This document shows, in pieces, positions 8,283 to 15,943 of a DNA stretch of 25,352 nt. This DNA is from a virus. How positions within the stretch are numbered: position 1 is the first letter of the stretch; each line of letters begins with the position of its first letter. Location: positions 1 to 25,352 of IMG/VR virus record IMGVR_UViG_3300025704_000102; one strand, written 5' to 3'. Position numbers and translations under genes: made by a program. Below the pieces are notes generated by a model, which saw only the letters and a list, made by a program, of their open reading frames with translations, was not told the origin of the DNA and searched no databases.

Positions 8283-10532
8283 TTAGTTACCTATACTCAC
8301 TCTATATTCCAACCCAAGCAGCGTTAGCTTCAATGGGACGGACTGCGTTACTGTGATCTGAGAAGTTTGCGAAAACCCAAGCATACCCCTCACCGTTTTT
8401 GTTCCTGTAAATTCTGCAACCGGAGCGTCCAGTATACCAGCGCCAAACGCTCTAAAGGCTACCGGCTGGTTATTGACAACCATGTTCTGGCTTTTATAAA
8501 CCGGAGCGTCTACCTGTACAATTCGTTTCTTCACGCCAAACACTGATCCCGAAGCCAATCTTGGCTCAACCGGCATGGTCTTGATTTCAACATCAAAGTC
8601 TATCCCAAACTCCCAGGTGCTATATGTTCGATCAAAGTTTACAGTCGGGCCTGTCTTGGTATTAGGCTCAACAACACCGTCCCCAATAACTTTAACGGGG
8701 TTATCAACATTTGGTTGATTCATTGTGCCAGAAGATGCCGATGTACCTGTCACTGCATAGTCAGTGAATACATTATAGTCAAACTTTAAGATATGCCCTT
8801 CAACATTTACTCCAATTAAGCCTGGGTCATACTTAACTAAGACATAAACATCAGAAACCACAACCGCAATACTGACAAATGTATAGTGACTTGGATTGGT
8901 TACGCCCAGCTCAATTCGGCTTGGCGCAATAACATTCTGATCTGGCAGGATCGAGTACAAAGTAATACTGCTATCATCTTGGTTTAGAATGTAGATCTGG
9001 TCCGCTTCATCCGTAGATACCGCTCTGCGCCTTGCCATATCAATCGGCGTTTTGAGAAGGTGCGAGCTGAGTGTGGACAGAGGAAGTGTGCCATATCCGC
9101 CCTGCTCTTGGTTGTATTGCATGGAAACAAGCGATTGACCTTGACGCTGAATGAACACGGCTGATCCGCCAATGTTTATAACGGGCAGCCCAGGCTTAGA
9201 GCCAATTTGAGTTTGCGGCTTGACCATAAAGGTCGCTGGCGTTACTGGCTGGCTGGCCTCTTGAATAACGACAAACTCACCGCCAGAAGTAAATATCTGT
9301 AGATCAGGGCCAGCATTAAGATTGGTGATCTCGTTGAACTCGTTGACGTTGAGGGTGGCTTCAATACCTTCGTCATCCAAGCCATCGCCTTGATCAAAGT
9401 CAAAGTATTGAGCAACCTTAGATCCCCAAAGTGTATTTGGACGAAGCGCTGTGCCACCAAAATAAAGCCTCGCCTCATAAAACGATACGGTCCTGGGCCA
9501 TCCCAATGAGTCTGACCAGCTGGCCTCGTAACCCGTTTCTGCTTGCCAGGAACTGTTGAATATCGACGGCAGGCCAGGGCCATATGCAGGATTGGTTAGT
9601 GCTGTTGTATCAAAAAACGGTATCATCACAACGGCATTAACTACCGTGTCGCTAACATACTCAACGATCCTGGCTTGTCCGCCACTAAACGAAGATCCCT
9701 GCTTTCTACTGATAATCTCTCCGACACTAGCTGTGCCGAAACGAACAACCTTATATCCAGTCGTTGCATCTGGCGCGGTATCCCAAGTGCCATCAATCGT
9801 AATTGTTTTTGTGGAGACGTCATAAGCATGAGCGTGTTTTGATTGCCCACTACCAGTGCCGCTGGTTAGCGTTACATTCATGCCTACAGGTGTATTTAAC
9901 CCTGTAAAGCTTGTTGCGGCTTTGAGTTGAATAGTGTTGGAGCTACCGCCTTGCGCTGTCCCTGTATCAGTAGTCCCGCCCGATCCAGTAAGAGTAATAT
10001 TTCCATCCACTGCCGATGGCGTAATCGTAAACGCCGGGTAATGATTGTGGGGGTTAAATGCGTAAGTTGGTATGCTGGTAAGCGGCACATCTTCAAATGT
10101 CCAGTTAACATCAGAGTTTCGTATTAACCGTTTTGGGTGCATGTCCTGGTGGACAATGATTAAAGTATCAACGGCCTGAGTGTATTTAAGATCAGGCACC
10201 ATTGCCGAAGTAATATCGGTAGCCGAGACGCTGACTTGGAATACATCGTTCTTGTAAACCTTAATAAACCCGCCTTGAACGGCAAGCAGATAAGTATCTG
10301 TCCTACTAAACTGAAACGGAATTAATTTAAATTCTTCAGCCGTTGGGTTGTCGTATATTTTGCTAATAGTACGCAACCCAGGACGACGAGTAGCGCCACC
10401 TTGCGGGTGAATGATTACATTTTTTGCTGATTCTAAACTGTTGGAGTATTGCTCAAGGTCGGTTCTGGCCCGAAGCAAAGGGTCCATCTCGCCAACACTG
10501 AAGTTTGTTTGGAATTGCGTATAACGAGCCAT
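8283..10532 (-). CDS. Tail tubular protein B / tail nozzle (T7 gp12-like)
   Basis: This 749-residue protein starts MARYTQFQTNFSVGEMDP. Next come LLRARTDLEQYSNSLESAKN and a segment with PQGGATRRPGLR, the hallmark opening of podovirus nozzle proteins. The body is beta-rich, as expected of a propeller-like nozzle. The gene begins one base after the TAG of the tail tube A gene and ends next to the gp14-like gene, the T7 order 11-12-14. The family forms the tip of the short tail and holds the fibres. Length is close to T7 gp12 (794 residues). Confidence 0.88.
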   Translation of the reverse strand: MARYTQFQTNFSVGEMDPLLRARTDLEQYSNSLESAKNVIIHPQGGATRRPGLRTISKIYDNPTAEEFKLIPFQFSRTDTYLLAVQGGFIKVYKNDVFQVSVSATDITSAMVPDLKYTQAVDTLIIVHQDMHPKRLIRNSDVNWTFEDVPLTSIPTYAFNPHNHYPAFTITPSAVDGNITLTGSGGTTDTGTAQGGSSNTIQLKAATSFTGLNTPVGMNVTLTSGTGSGQSKHAHAYDVSTKTITIDGTWDTAPDATTGYKVVRFGTASVGEIISRKQGSSFSGGQARIVEYVSDTVVNAVVMIPFFDTTALTNPAYGPGLPSIFNSSWQAETGYEASWSDSLGWPRTVSFYEARLYFGGTALRPNTLWGSKVAQYFDFDQGDGLDDEGIEATLNVNEFNEITNLNAGPDLQIFTSGGEFVVIQEASQPVTPATFMVKPQTQIGSKPGLPVINIGGSAVFIQRQGQSLVSMQYNQEQGGYGTLPLSTLSSHLLKTPIDMARRRAVSTDEADQIYILNQDDSSITLYSILPDQNVIAPSRIELGVTNPSHYTFVSIAVVVSDVYVLVKYDPGLIGVNVEGHILKFDYNVFTDYAVTGTSASSGTMNQPNVDNPVKVIGDGVVEPNTKTGPTVNFDRTYSTWEFGIDFDVEIKTMPVEPRLASGSVFGVKKRIVQVDAPVYKSQNMVVNNQPVAFRAFGAGILDAPVAEFTGTKTVRGMLGFSQTSQITVTQSVPLKLTLLGLEYRVSIGN

Positions 10533-10533
10533 G

Positions 10534-11151
10534 CTACCCTCTTACATATATTAGGGAGTAATCCTCGATAACTTGCGGCGAATTGCCCCTAGAATCCACA
10601 TTCATCGCTTCTCGGAATAAACCACCACGACCATTCTCGCTTGGTGTCCCGAATGAAAGTGAATTGAAATAGTCAGTCTTACTGATTTGATCGGTCACAA
10701 CCAATCCCAATTCCGCAGCCAACACTGTACGCAGCAGCCGCACAAAGTACGCGGGCATTCTTTCCTCGGCTACAGACGTTTGATAGTCAATGTAAACCGT
10801 TTCAAGATTGGTGTACAACTGGTCGCCAAAGATCTGCCAGCCATAACGGATTGGTAATTGGTTGGTTGACGAATCAGCAAAGAGTGCTCGGACACCAGAC
10901 AACATATCGCCTGGCAGTTGATAGGAATAGCTAAACTCGTTATCTGGAACGACCGCCAAACGAGCTAACTTAATCTTCTGGTATGACCAGCTCCAGGGAT
11001 ACCTGGAAAGTAAAGAGTCGCGAAGGTTGGGATATAGACTATCACATGCTTGAACAATGTCCGTCCCATCTGCAAATGAACTGATCGGTGCAGCTCCAAG
11101 CAGGATTAATGCTTCAGAGCATATCGAAATATCAGTATCACCTAATGCCAT
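10534..11151 (-). CDS. Tail tubular protein A / adaptor (T7 gp11-like)
   Basis: This 205-residue protein contains SEALILLGAAPISSF, ACDSLYPNLRDSLLSRYPWSW and YQLPGDML, the conserved core of the gp11-type adaptor that connects portal and nozzle. T7 gp11 is 196 residues. A GAGAGG ribosome site lies about 7 bases before the ATG at 11151. Upstream sits the GC hairpin at 11173-11192, so expression may be lowered relative to the capsid gene. The nozzle gene follows directly. Confidence 0.9.
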   Translation of the reverse strand: MALGDTDISICSEALILLGAAPISSFADGTDIVQACDSLYPNLRDSLLSRYPWSWSYQKIKLARLAVVPDNEFSYSYQLPGDMLSGVRALFADSSTNQLPIRYGWQIFGDQLYTNLETVYIDYQTSVAEERMPAYFVRLLRTVLAAELGLVVTDQISKTDYFNSLSFGTPSENGRGGLFREAMNVDSRGNSPQVIEDYSLIYVRG

Positions 11152-11172
11152 ACAACGCCTCTCGCTAAATAT

Positions 11173-11192
11173 GGGGCGACCGAAGCCGCCCC
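11173..11192 (-). terminator. GC hairpin with UUCG loop after the capsid genes
   Basis: Read leftward, GGGGCGGC pairs over 8 bp with GTCGCCCC around a TTCG loop, that is, a cUUCGg tetraloop (one G-U pair). It starts 7 bases after the TAA of the 80-residue capsid-adjacent gene. The downstream sequence ATATTTAG is only partly U-rich, so termination may be partial, or the hairpin may protect the 3' end of the capsid mRNA. Read rightward, the same hairpin is followed by GTTTTACTT. The place matches the late terminator of T7, between capsid gene 10 and gene 11. Confidence 0.7.
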
Positions 11193-11199
11193 GTTTTAC

Positions 11200-11442
11200 T
11201 TAGACTGTCAAAGCCGTAGTGATAACACCAGCAGTGTTGGTCGCAGTCAACACTTGACCGCCATCACTGGCATAACAAAGGATAAAATCCCCAGTTGTGA
11301 TCAAGGCTTCAACGCTGTCAAAATAACCAGAGGCTCTAACAGCAGCTTTGTTATCAGCAGACGATGAAAAAGAATAGACAGCAGGGGAATGGCCGCTTTT
11401 AGAAGCGCCAACCGTTGCCCAATTGGTTTGTGAAAATGCCAT
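11200..11442 (-). CDS. Small capsid-adjacent protein, candidate decoration protein
   Basis: This 80-residue protein starts MAFSQTNWATVGASKSGHSP and has the segment ASGYFDSVEALITTGDFIL, then a Gly/Thr-rich beta C terminus ending ITTALTV. Small proteins with this 'GYF...GD' pattern often lie next to phage capsid genes. There is no signal peptide or membrane segment. The gene begins 14 bases after the capsid stop with AAGGAG as ribosome site, and a strong hairpin follows, so it shares the capsid transcript and may be made in large amounts. That supports a head decoration or stabilising role, but this is inference; no enzyme motif is seen. Confidence 0.75.
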   Translation of the reverse strand: MAFSQTNWATVGASKSGHSPAVYSFSSSADNKAAVRASGYFDSVEALITTGDFILCYASDGGQVLTATNTAGVITTALTV

Positions 11443-11456
11443 GAGTCATTTCTCCT

Positions 11457-12293
11457 TTAGGATTCGGTGCAGTTAACCTGAATGATACCTTCAGAGTCGA
11501 TCGCTACTGAGGCAGCACTAAACATGGAGCTAACCAAGAACGAGGTTTTCTCTGGAATATAGCTGACTTCAGTTCTCTGAGCCATTGATTCAGCATAACC
11601 CATCGCGTCTTTGTGCCATGCGAAACAGTTTCGCAGAGCAGCCGCTTTAGGAATACCGCCTTCATCACGGTTGCCCATAGTGATAAAGTTAAAGCCCATG
11701 AATGAGGATACTTCGCCTCGGACTAAAGCTTTCACTGTGTTGAAATCGCTAGAAGTCACTTCCTGGTCGCCCAGCAATGAATCTAACTGACTTGCGTGCA
11801 TGAGCAAATATCGACCTTCGGCTGGTACGTTGTTTGCATTCATCGCGTTTGCAGTTGCCCGCAATTTTTCGATGTTCATGTTAGTGGTAGCACCACCGAC
11901 ACCCGTTGCAATAGTAGTCCCAGCATTACCGATCATTGCGTCAATGCAAAGCTGGTCAAGACGACGAGCAATTGACTTAGATACAACCTGAACCAGTTCT
12001 CGACGCTCATCAAAATTGATGTGTGATTGCTGGAAGATATCGCTGTATTCTGCTGCAATGTAATCCGTCATGCTCGCAGTTACCTGCGCGTAGGTGACGT
12101 TTAAAGGGGTGACATCAGTTTGCGGTACGCGAACCGTTGCTACACCTTTGCCGATTTTAGGAAACTTAACCGTGTTGCCCTGTACGTTTGTGCGAGTCCG
12201 CATCGTTCCACGAAGAACCGACTCAGCTTGATACGCTTGCTTTACTTCTGACTCGAAGAGAGTAACAAACGCTGTAGTTACATTCTGCGCCAT
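11457..12293 (-). CDS. Major capsid protein (HK97 fold)
   Basis: This 278-residue protein starts MAQNVTTAFVTLFESEVKQA and contains GNTVKFPKIGKGVATVRVP, a segment on ARRLDQLCIDAMIG, and RYLLMHASQLDSLLGD, the pattern of podovirus major capsid proteins. A strong GGAGG site lies about 7 bases before the ATG. The scaffold gene precedes it, separated by a 180-base structured leader with a possible promoter, which suits a highly expressed gene. At 278 residues it is shorter than T7 gp10A (345), as in several BPP-1-like and marine podoviruses. No protease gene is present and no prohead propeptide is obvious, in line with T7-type assembly on a scaffold. Confidence 0.88.
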   Translation of the reverse strand: MAQNVTTAFVTLFESEVKQAYQAESVLRGTMRTRTNVQGNTVKFPKIGKGVATVRVPQTDVTPLNVTYAQVTASMTDYIAAEYSDIFQQSHINFDERRELVQVVSKSIARRLDQLCIDAMIGNAGTTIATGVGGATTNMNIEKLRATANAMNANNVPAEGRYLLMHASQLDSLLGDQEVTSSDFNTVKALVRGEVSSFMGFNFITMGNRDEGGIPKAAALRNCFAWHKDAMGYAESMAQRTEVSYIPEKTSFLVSSMFSAASVAIDSEGIIQVNCTES

Positions 12294-12429
12294 GACAGAA
12301 CCTCCAATAAAGTGAATTGATTAAACGCTACCGTTAGCCGAAATCGGGCGGTTACTTGTGGAGTCTGTCTCCACCACCAACGGAATCACCGTATAGAAGG
12401 GCCGCGAACGCGGTTAGCCATCAAAAACG
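12294..12429 (-). promoter_or_regulatory. Structured 5' leader of the capsid gene
   Basis: This is most of the 180-base gap between scaffold and capsid, the longest gap in the structural block. It holds at least two short inverted repeats: CCGCGAACGCGG at 12402-12413 and GGAGTCTGTCTCC at 12360-12372. A third weak one has arms ACCG and CGGT around 12330-12352. None is followed by a U tract in the leftward direction, so they look more like mRNA structure (stability or processing) than strong terminators. Confidence 0.4.
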
Positions 12430-12459
12430 AATATAACTATATTTTGTGAGAAAACGCAA
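12430..12459 (-). promoter_or_regulatory. Possible sigma-70-type promoter for the capsid gene
   Basis: Read leftward there is TTGCGT (12454-12459, three of six consensus bases), an 18-base spacer, and TATATT (12430-12435, five of six). The surroundings are AT-rich. It lies directly after the scaffold stop and about 140 bases before the capsid ATG. A strong own promoter for the capsid gene would be reasonable, but the -35 match is poor. Confidence 0.35.
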
Positions 12460-12473
12460 CCGTTAGATTTAAT

Positions 12474-13247
12474 CTACTTTTGCGATGCCATCCACTGCTT
12501 TTCAATCTTACCGCGCCAGGCTGAATCAGTGTGCCATCTAGGATCCGCAATTGCAGATTCCAAATCACCCCTGGTCATTTCTGGCGTGCTGGGCGCCGAC
12601 TGAATCGGGATGTTCTCGTTCGTAATAGCCTGGTGATACTTCAAAAACGCATTGATTGAATCTGCGCTGTTGAGGCTATTCGACATAGCTTCTCGCTCAT
12701 TGTTAGATAACGGAGCTTTAATCAACAATCTTTCAGCCATTTGGATCTTTTCTTGAGCGCGCTCACCAAGCTTGTTCATCTCTTCCTGGTGATTGACCGT
12801 CATCTCTTCTTGGCCTTCTTGAGCTGTGCTCAACACTGCCTGGGCTAATTCTTCAAACGCTTGTTGACTGATACCATTGTCCTTGGCCCAGTCTTTGTAT
12901 ATGCCCATTACATCATCTTCAGCATATAGACCGGCATTCTCTAACGAGGACAGATCGTATTCTTCAGGCGCTTTGTGCTTACCCTGCTTGAACTGTTTCT
13001 CCAGCTCGGCATAAGACTTGGCTAGTTTCTCAACATCAGGGCCGTCATCGTCCCAGAATTTTTCGGGATAATAGTCTGGCCGCTCCAGGGCTGGCTCATC
13101 TGAATCTGCTTCTTGGCCTACCGGCGCATCCGAATCATCGTGCAACGGGATCGGTGCCTCTTGGCTTGCTTCTGCTTCTTCCGAGACAGATAAATTTAAT
13201 AAAGATTCTTGTGCTTCTGTGTTGTCTTCTTGTGCTGCGTTATCCAT
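12474..13247 (-). CDS. Scaffold / capsid assembly protein
   Basis: This 257-residue protein has an acidic N terminus (about residues 1-60, rich in Glu, Asp, Gln and Ala). Next comes YYPEKFWDDDGPDVEKLAKS followed by YAELEKQFKQGKHKAPEEYD, the signature of T7 gp9-type scaffolds. A helical middle part follows, and then a C-terminal segment with basic residues (WRGKIEKQWMASQK) that in this family contacts the capsid protein. The start overlaps the Bbp19-like stop by 8 bases. It lies directly before the capsid gene, as in T7. Confidence 0.88.
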   Translation of the reverse strand: MDNAAQEDNTEAQESLLNLSVSEEAEASQEAPIPLHDDSDAPVGQEADSDEPALERPDYYPEKFWDDDGPDVEKLAKSYAELEKQFKQGKHKAPEEYDLSSLENAGLYAEDDVMGIYKDWAKDNGISQQAFEELAQAVLSTAQEGQEEMTVNHQEEMNKLGERAQEKIQMAERLLIKAPLSNNEREAMSNSLNSADSINAFLKYHQAITNENIPIQSAPSTPEMTRGDLESAIADPRWHTDSAWRGKIEKQWMASQK

Positions 13248-13491
13248 TTTCGCTCCTTACTATTCGCTTCTCGATCATTCTTACAATCTCCGCCATGCCA
13301 GTTCTGACATAGCCAAAACTAGAATCCTCTCCTGGATTCCAGCTCGGCTGCTCAATTGTAATCCCTCGAAGATGGCTCAATACCTTCTGGCCTTCTTCAC
13401 TTTTAAAGACACGCCCGTACAGAATATCCATGTCATCTGCCTTTGGTGCCTCATAAAAAGCCTCGTTTAACCCTTCCCATCCATCGCTCAT
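13240..13491 (-). CDS. Bbp19-like small structural protein
   Basis: This 83-residue protein has the segment YGRVFKSEEGQKVLSHL, then WNPGEDSSFGYVRTGMAEIV. The pattern, an 'F.s.eGq.vL..L' helix followed by 'f.pgd....a.r.Gq..v', matches the Bbp19 family named after Bordetella phage BPP-1. It sits between portal and scaffold with a 4-base ATGA overlap upstream and an 8-base overlap downstream. The family is found beside portal and capsid genes; its exact function is not established. The call is a by-eye family match. Confidence 0.7.
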   Translation of the reverse strand: MSDGWEGLNEAFYEAPKADDMDILYGRVFKSEEGQKVLSHLRGITIEQPSWNPGEDSSFGYVRTGMAEIVRMIEKRIVRSENG

Positions 13492-15050
13492 TGAATCGCT
13501 TCCTCTATTGCGCCCCCATCATCTACTTGCTGCGGCTCTGCCGCTGCCTGTTGCATCATCATCATTTGTTGCATCATCATCATTTGCTCCTCTTCAGTAG
13601 TCAAAAGATTCTGGTCAATACCAAGTCGCTCCGCAATAAACTGCAATACCCTCGGTACAGAGATTACAGCCTGGCCTTCTGGCCCCATTTGATTGGCAAT
13701 CTGCATATACTGCACGACATCATTGACCTCTTGCAATTTTTGCGTTTGCGCCAGCGGAGATACAGGTACAACCTTAACCTCAACACCGTTTACCTTTAGC
13801 GGCAAGTCAATCAAGCCCTGCTGATCCATGACAAACAATGCCCTGGTAACAATAGGAACCATCGTTTCAGTAATCAATCGGCCAAAGGCAGACCCAAGAT
13901 TCGATGCAAGCTCTCTGGTCCTTTCTGCAATCTCAGTTGCCGACCTGGCGCTCATGTTATCTGGCGGCAGGGTATCATCCATCATGATCTTCTTAATGTT
14001 CATGCGAAGATCGTTGACCACAATCTGACTCGTATTGAAGTCCCCAGCCCTGGGTAATGGCGCCAATGAAGCACCTTGTGGGCCACCGTTTCTTGCAACG
14101 GCAATCACCGCACCTGGCTGGATCTTAATGTTCTGTGGATTCAATACACCATCGTCTGCCGCAGTGTATACGCCAGCAATCGCTAGAGATGCGTTCTTTA
14201 AAACCAGCTCTAAAGTTTTGTTCAGCGTCTTAATATCACTGATCGCAGTAACAAGCGGGCCTCGCCCATATACTTCACCGGCAACCTTCAAATACCTGGA
14301 AACAATAAATGGGCTTGATCGCATTTCACGATACACCAGCTCTTGCCTTTTGGTAGTCCACAAGACATGATAATGATATCGACCAGTTTCGTTATCGAAG
14401 ATTACAGCATCAGTCAGATCCAGTTCTTTCTCTGGAGATCTGGTCATTGCCTCTTCAAGCTCAACGGTCATTTGAGCGTCCGGAAACTCCCGCATTATCG
14501 CCTCAGCCTTTACTCGCAGCTTGCGATAAATGTTAGATACATTGCCGTGGCTACCTTCTTCAATAGCAACAAGATACTGCGGGATAGCAGTAAATCTAAT
14601 CGGCGTGGCTTCATCGCCAGGCGTAATCATCATCACACCAGTACCGACCGCCATGTCCAGCAGGAACTCACCCATAGCCAGGTCAAAGTTAGACTGACGC
14701 AACGCGTCAAACATTCTGACATTGTAGTTATCTAGGATGGTTTGGGCTTGCGCCGCTTGCTCTTGAGGGATTCCAGTGCCAGCTTCGAGTCTGCACCACT
14801 GCTTGTATGGTGGAAATAAACCCGCCTGGAGGCGATTAGCGAATCGTTGCGTTGCATGAACCGCTGTCGAGTCAAAGACCCGCGACATTTTCGACTGTCC
14901 AGGAACTCTGCCCTCGTAATACCCATCATACAAATTGCGCTGTGGTAGCGCGTACTCGTAACAATCCTCGTAAATGGATCGCCACAAATCTTTTCGAGCC
15001 TGGGCTTTTGCCTCTCGCTCCATCAAATCGTTTACGTTTAGTCTAGGCAT
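13488..15050 (-). CDS. Portal protein (head-to-tail connector)
   Basis: This 520-residue protein starts MPRLNVNDLMEREAKAQA. It contains YALPQRNLYDGYYEGRVPGQ near the N terminus, VHATQRFANRLQAGLFPPYKQW, and a central segment with SRYLKVAGEVYGRGP, all typical of the T7 gp8-type connector family. T7 gp8 is 536 residues. It forms the dodecameric ring at the vertex through which DNA is packaged and ejected. The C terminus is unusual: a Met/Gln-rich tail with two runs of four Met, encoded by an 18-bp tandem repeat. The start overlaps the DUF6321-like stop by 8 bases, with GAGAAGAG directly upstream. Confidence 0.93.
   Translation of the reverse strand: MPRLNVNDLMEREAKAQARKDLWRSIYEDCYEYALPQRNLYDGYYEGRVPGQSKMSRVFDSTAVHATQRFANRLQAGLFPPYKQWCRLEAGTGIPQEQAAQAQTILDNYNVRMFDALRQSNFDLAMGEFLLDMAVGTGVMMITPGDEATPIRFTAIPQYLVAIEEGSHGNVSNIYRKLRVKAEAIMREFPDAQMTVELEEAMTRSPEKELDLTDAVIFDNETGRYHYHVLWTTKRQELVYREMRSSPFIVSRYLKVAGEVYGRGPLVTAISDIKTLNKTLELVLKNASLAIAGVYTAADDGVLNPQNIKIQPGAVIAVARNGGPQGASLAPLPRAGDFNTSQIVVNDLRMNIKKIMMDDTLPPDNMSARSATEIAERTRELASNLGSAFGRLITETMVPIVTRALFVMDQQGLIDLPLKVNGVEVKVVPVSPLAQTQKLQEVNDVVQYMQIANQMGPEGQAVISVPRVLQFIAERLGIDQNLLTTEEEQMMMMQQMMMMQQAAAEPQQVDDGGAIEEAIQ
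13550..13585. repeat. 18-bp tandem repeat in the portal C terminus
   Basis: Two exact tandem copies of GTTGCATCATCATCATTT on the plus strand (13550-13567 and 13568-13585). On the coding strand they give two blocks of four Met with Gln between them. The repeat length is a multiple of three, so copy-number change would keep the portal reading frame. Confidence 0.85.
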
Positions 15051-15336
15051 CTCTTCTCGCCTTTAATCGTTTGCTCATTGCAGCAGCTTTGCTCTTAGCA
15101 TCCGCTTTAGATGATGCGCCCCATGCTCGCAATGACAATAGCAGCCTGGTGGGCTGTCCCTTTTCGTCACGTTCAGGTCCAGAGTTGCCAGCCATCCTTG
15201 CTAGAAAGCTGGCTCGTCTGGGATTATCGCCAGATTTTACTGGCGGCTTTAGATCACCCCCTTGCTTTCGTTCAAAATGCTTCCTGCCAGCTTCGTTCAA
15301 TCCGCCTTTAGGGTTCTGGTAGCGCTTGGCAACCAT
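15043..15336 (-). CDS. DUF6321-like small basic protein
   Basis: This 97-residue, strongly basic protein contains NPKGGLNEAGRKHFERKQGG, followed by DLKPPVKSGDNPRRASFLAR, MAGNSGPERDEKGQPTR and LLLSLRAW. The 'KGGLn..GR......GG.LK.PV' and 'R..SF.aRm.g..Gp..de.G.pTR' pattern matches the DUF6321 family of phage proteins. Its molecular role is unknown. The Lys/Arg content suggests nucleic-acid contact. It lies just upstream of portal and overlaps it by 8 bases; one base separates its ATG from the 98-residue gene upstream. Confidence 0.75.
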   Translation of the reverse strand: MVAKRYQNPKGGLNEAGRKHFERKQGGDLKPPVKSGDNPRRASFLARMAGNSGPERDEKGQPTRLLLSLRAWGASSKADAKSKAAAMSKRLKARRDA

Positions 15337-15337
15337 G

Positions 15338-15634
15338 TTATCGACCTATACGAACATTGGCAGTGCCGCTAGTGTATTCACCTGCTTTGAAACCAACACG
15401 GTATGCAACCGTTGGGCCTGGATCAAATCCGTATGTCTCAATGTTAGTTGTGAAAGTATCCACATCACGCCAGGTCACGCCAAGATCCAGACTGCGCTGG
15501 GCGGTAATCGTGCCAACCCATGTTCCCTCAATCGAGAAGTTAAACGCATCGTCAGTATAAAGGCCATCGCTGAAAGTATTAGCGGCGCTCAATGCGGCCT
15601 CGACCAGTCCAGCGTCTCTGCTCAAAATTGTCAT
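15338..15634 (-). CDS. Hypothetical phage protein, beta-rich
   Basis: This 98-residue protein starts MTILSRDAGLVEAALSAANT and continues with IEGTWVGTITAQRSLDLGVTW, then YRVGFKAGEYTSGTANVRIG. Alternating hydrophobic residues, a 'GTWvGTItaqRS' turn and a C-terminal 'Gt..vRigr' suggest a small beta-sandwich, as in phage carbohydrate-binding or decoration modules. There is no signal peptide. The ribosome site AGGAGA lies 4 bases before the ATG. A structured 81-base gap precedes it, unlike the tight packing around it. A virion surface role is possible but unproven. Confidence 0.65.
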   Translation of the reverse strand: MTILSRDAGLVEAALSAANTFSDGLYTDDAFNFSIEGTWVGTITAQRSLDLGVTWRDVDTFTTNIETYGFDPGPTVAYRVGFKAGEYTSGTANVRIGR

Positions 15635-15643
15635 TTTAATCTC

Positions 15644-15714
15644 CTAATATTTATTAGCGTGCGGCGAGCCAGGACTAAGGGGAAGAGGAGCGAGAGCGCC
15701 CCAGCCCACCGCAC
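15644..15714 (-). promoter_or_regulatory. Large stem-loop and palindrome before the 98-residue gene
   Basis: Read leftward, GTGCGGTGGGC (15704-15714) can pair with GCTCGCCGCAC (15659-15669) over 11 bp with two G-U pairs, enclosing 34 bases that may hold an inner GGGG/CCCC pairing. It is followed at 15644-15657 by CTAATAAATATTAG, a palindrome with two 6-base arms, directly before the ribosome site. It could be a terminator, a processing site or a leader structure. Confidence 0.45.
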
Positions 15715-15715
15715 T

Positions 15716-15943
15716 TCAACCACCAGTGCCTAGCGTAGCCTGCCTTTGCTCTATCTGGCTTTGAACTCGACTAGGCGATAGCAGCATACGCAAGCCACCA
15801 GTGCGCCGAGATCTTTTACGCGCTGAAATTTGTTCTTGCAGAGATTGCTCGGCAGCTTCGGCTCTCGCCTCGGCCCTTTCTTGGGCGGCAATCAGTTTTG
15901 GGTCAGGCTTAGGAGCCTTTGGTGTTTTAAATAACCCGCTCAT
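15716..15943 (-). CDS. Small conserved-type phage protein, helical and charged
   Basis: This 75-residue protein starts MSGLFKTPKAPKPDPKLIAA, followed by an Ala/Glu/Arg helix (QERAEARAEAAEQSLQEQIS) with coiled-coil character and a basic RKRSRRTGGLRMLLSPSR segment. The ending TGGLRMLLSP resembles small proteins found beside portal or terminase genes in podoviruses, but I cannot name a family. The start overlaps the GNAT-like stop by ATGA. No enzyme motif or membrane segment is seen. Confidence 0.65.
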   Translation of the reverse strand: MSGLFKTPKAPKPDPKLIAAQERAEARAEAAEQSLQEQISARKRSRRTGGLRMLLSPSRVQSQIEQRQATLGTGG

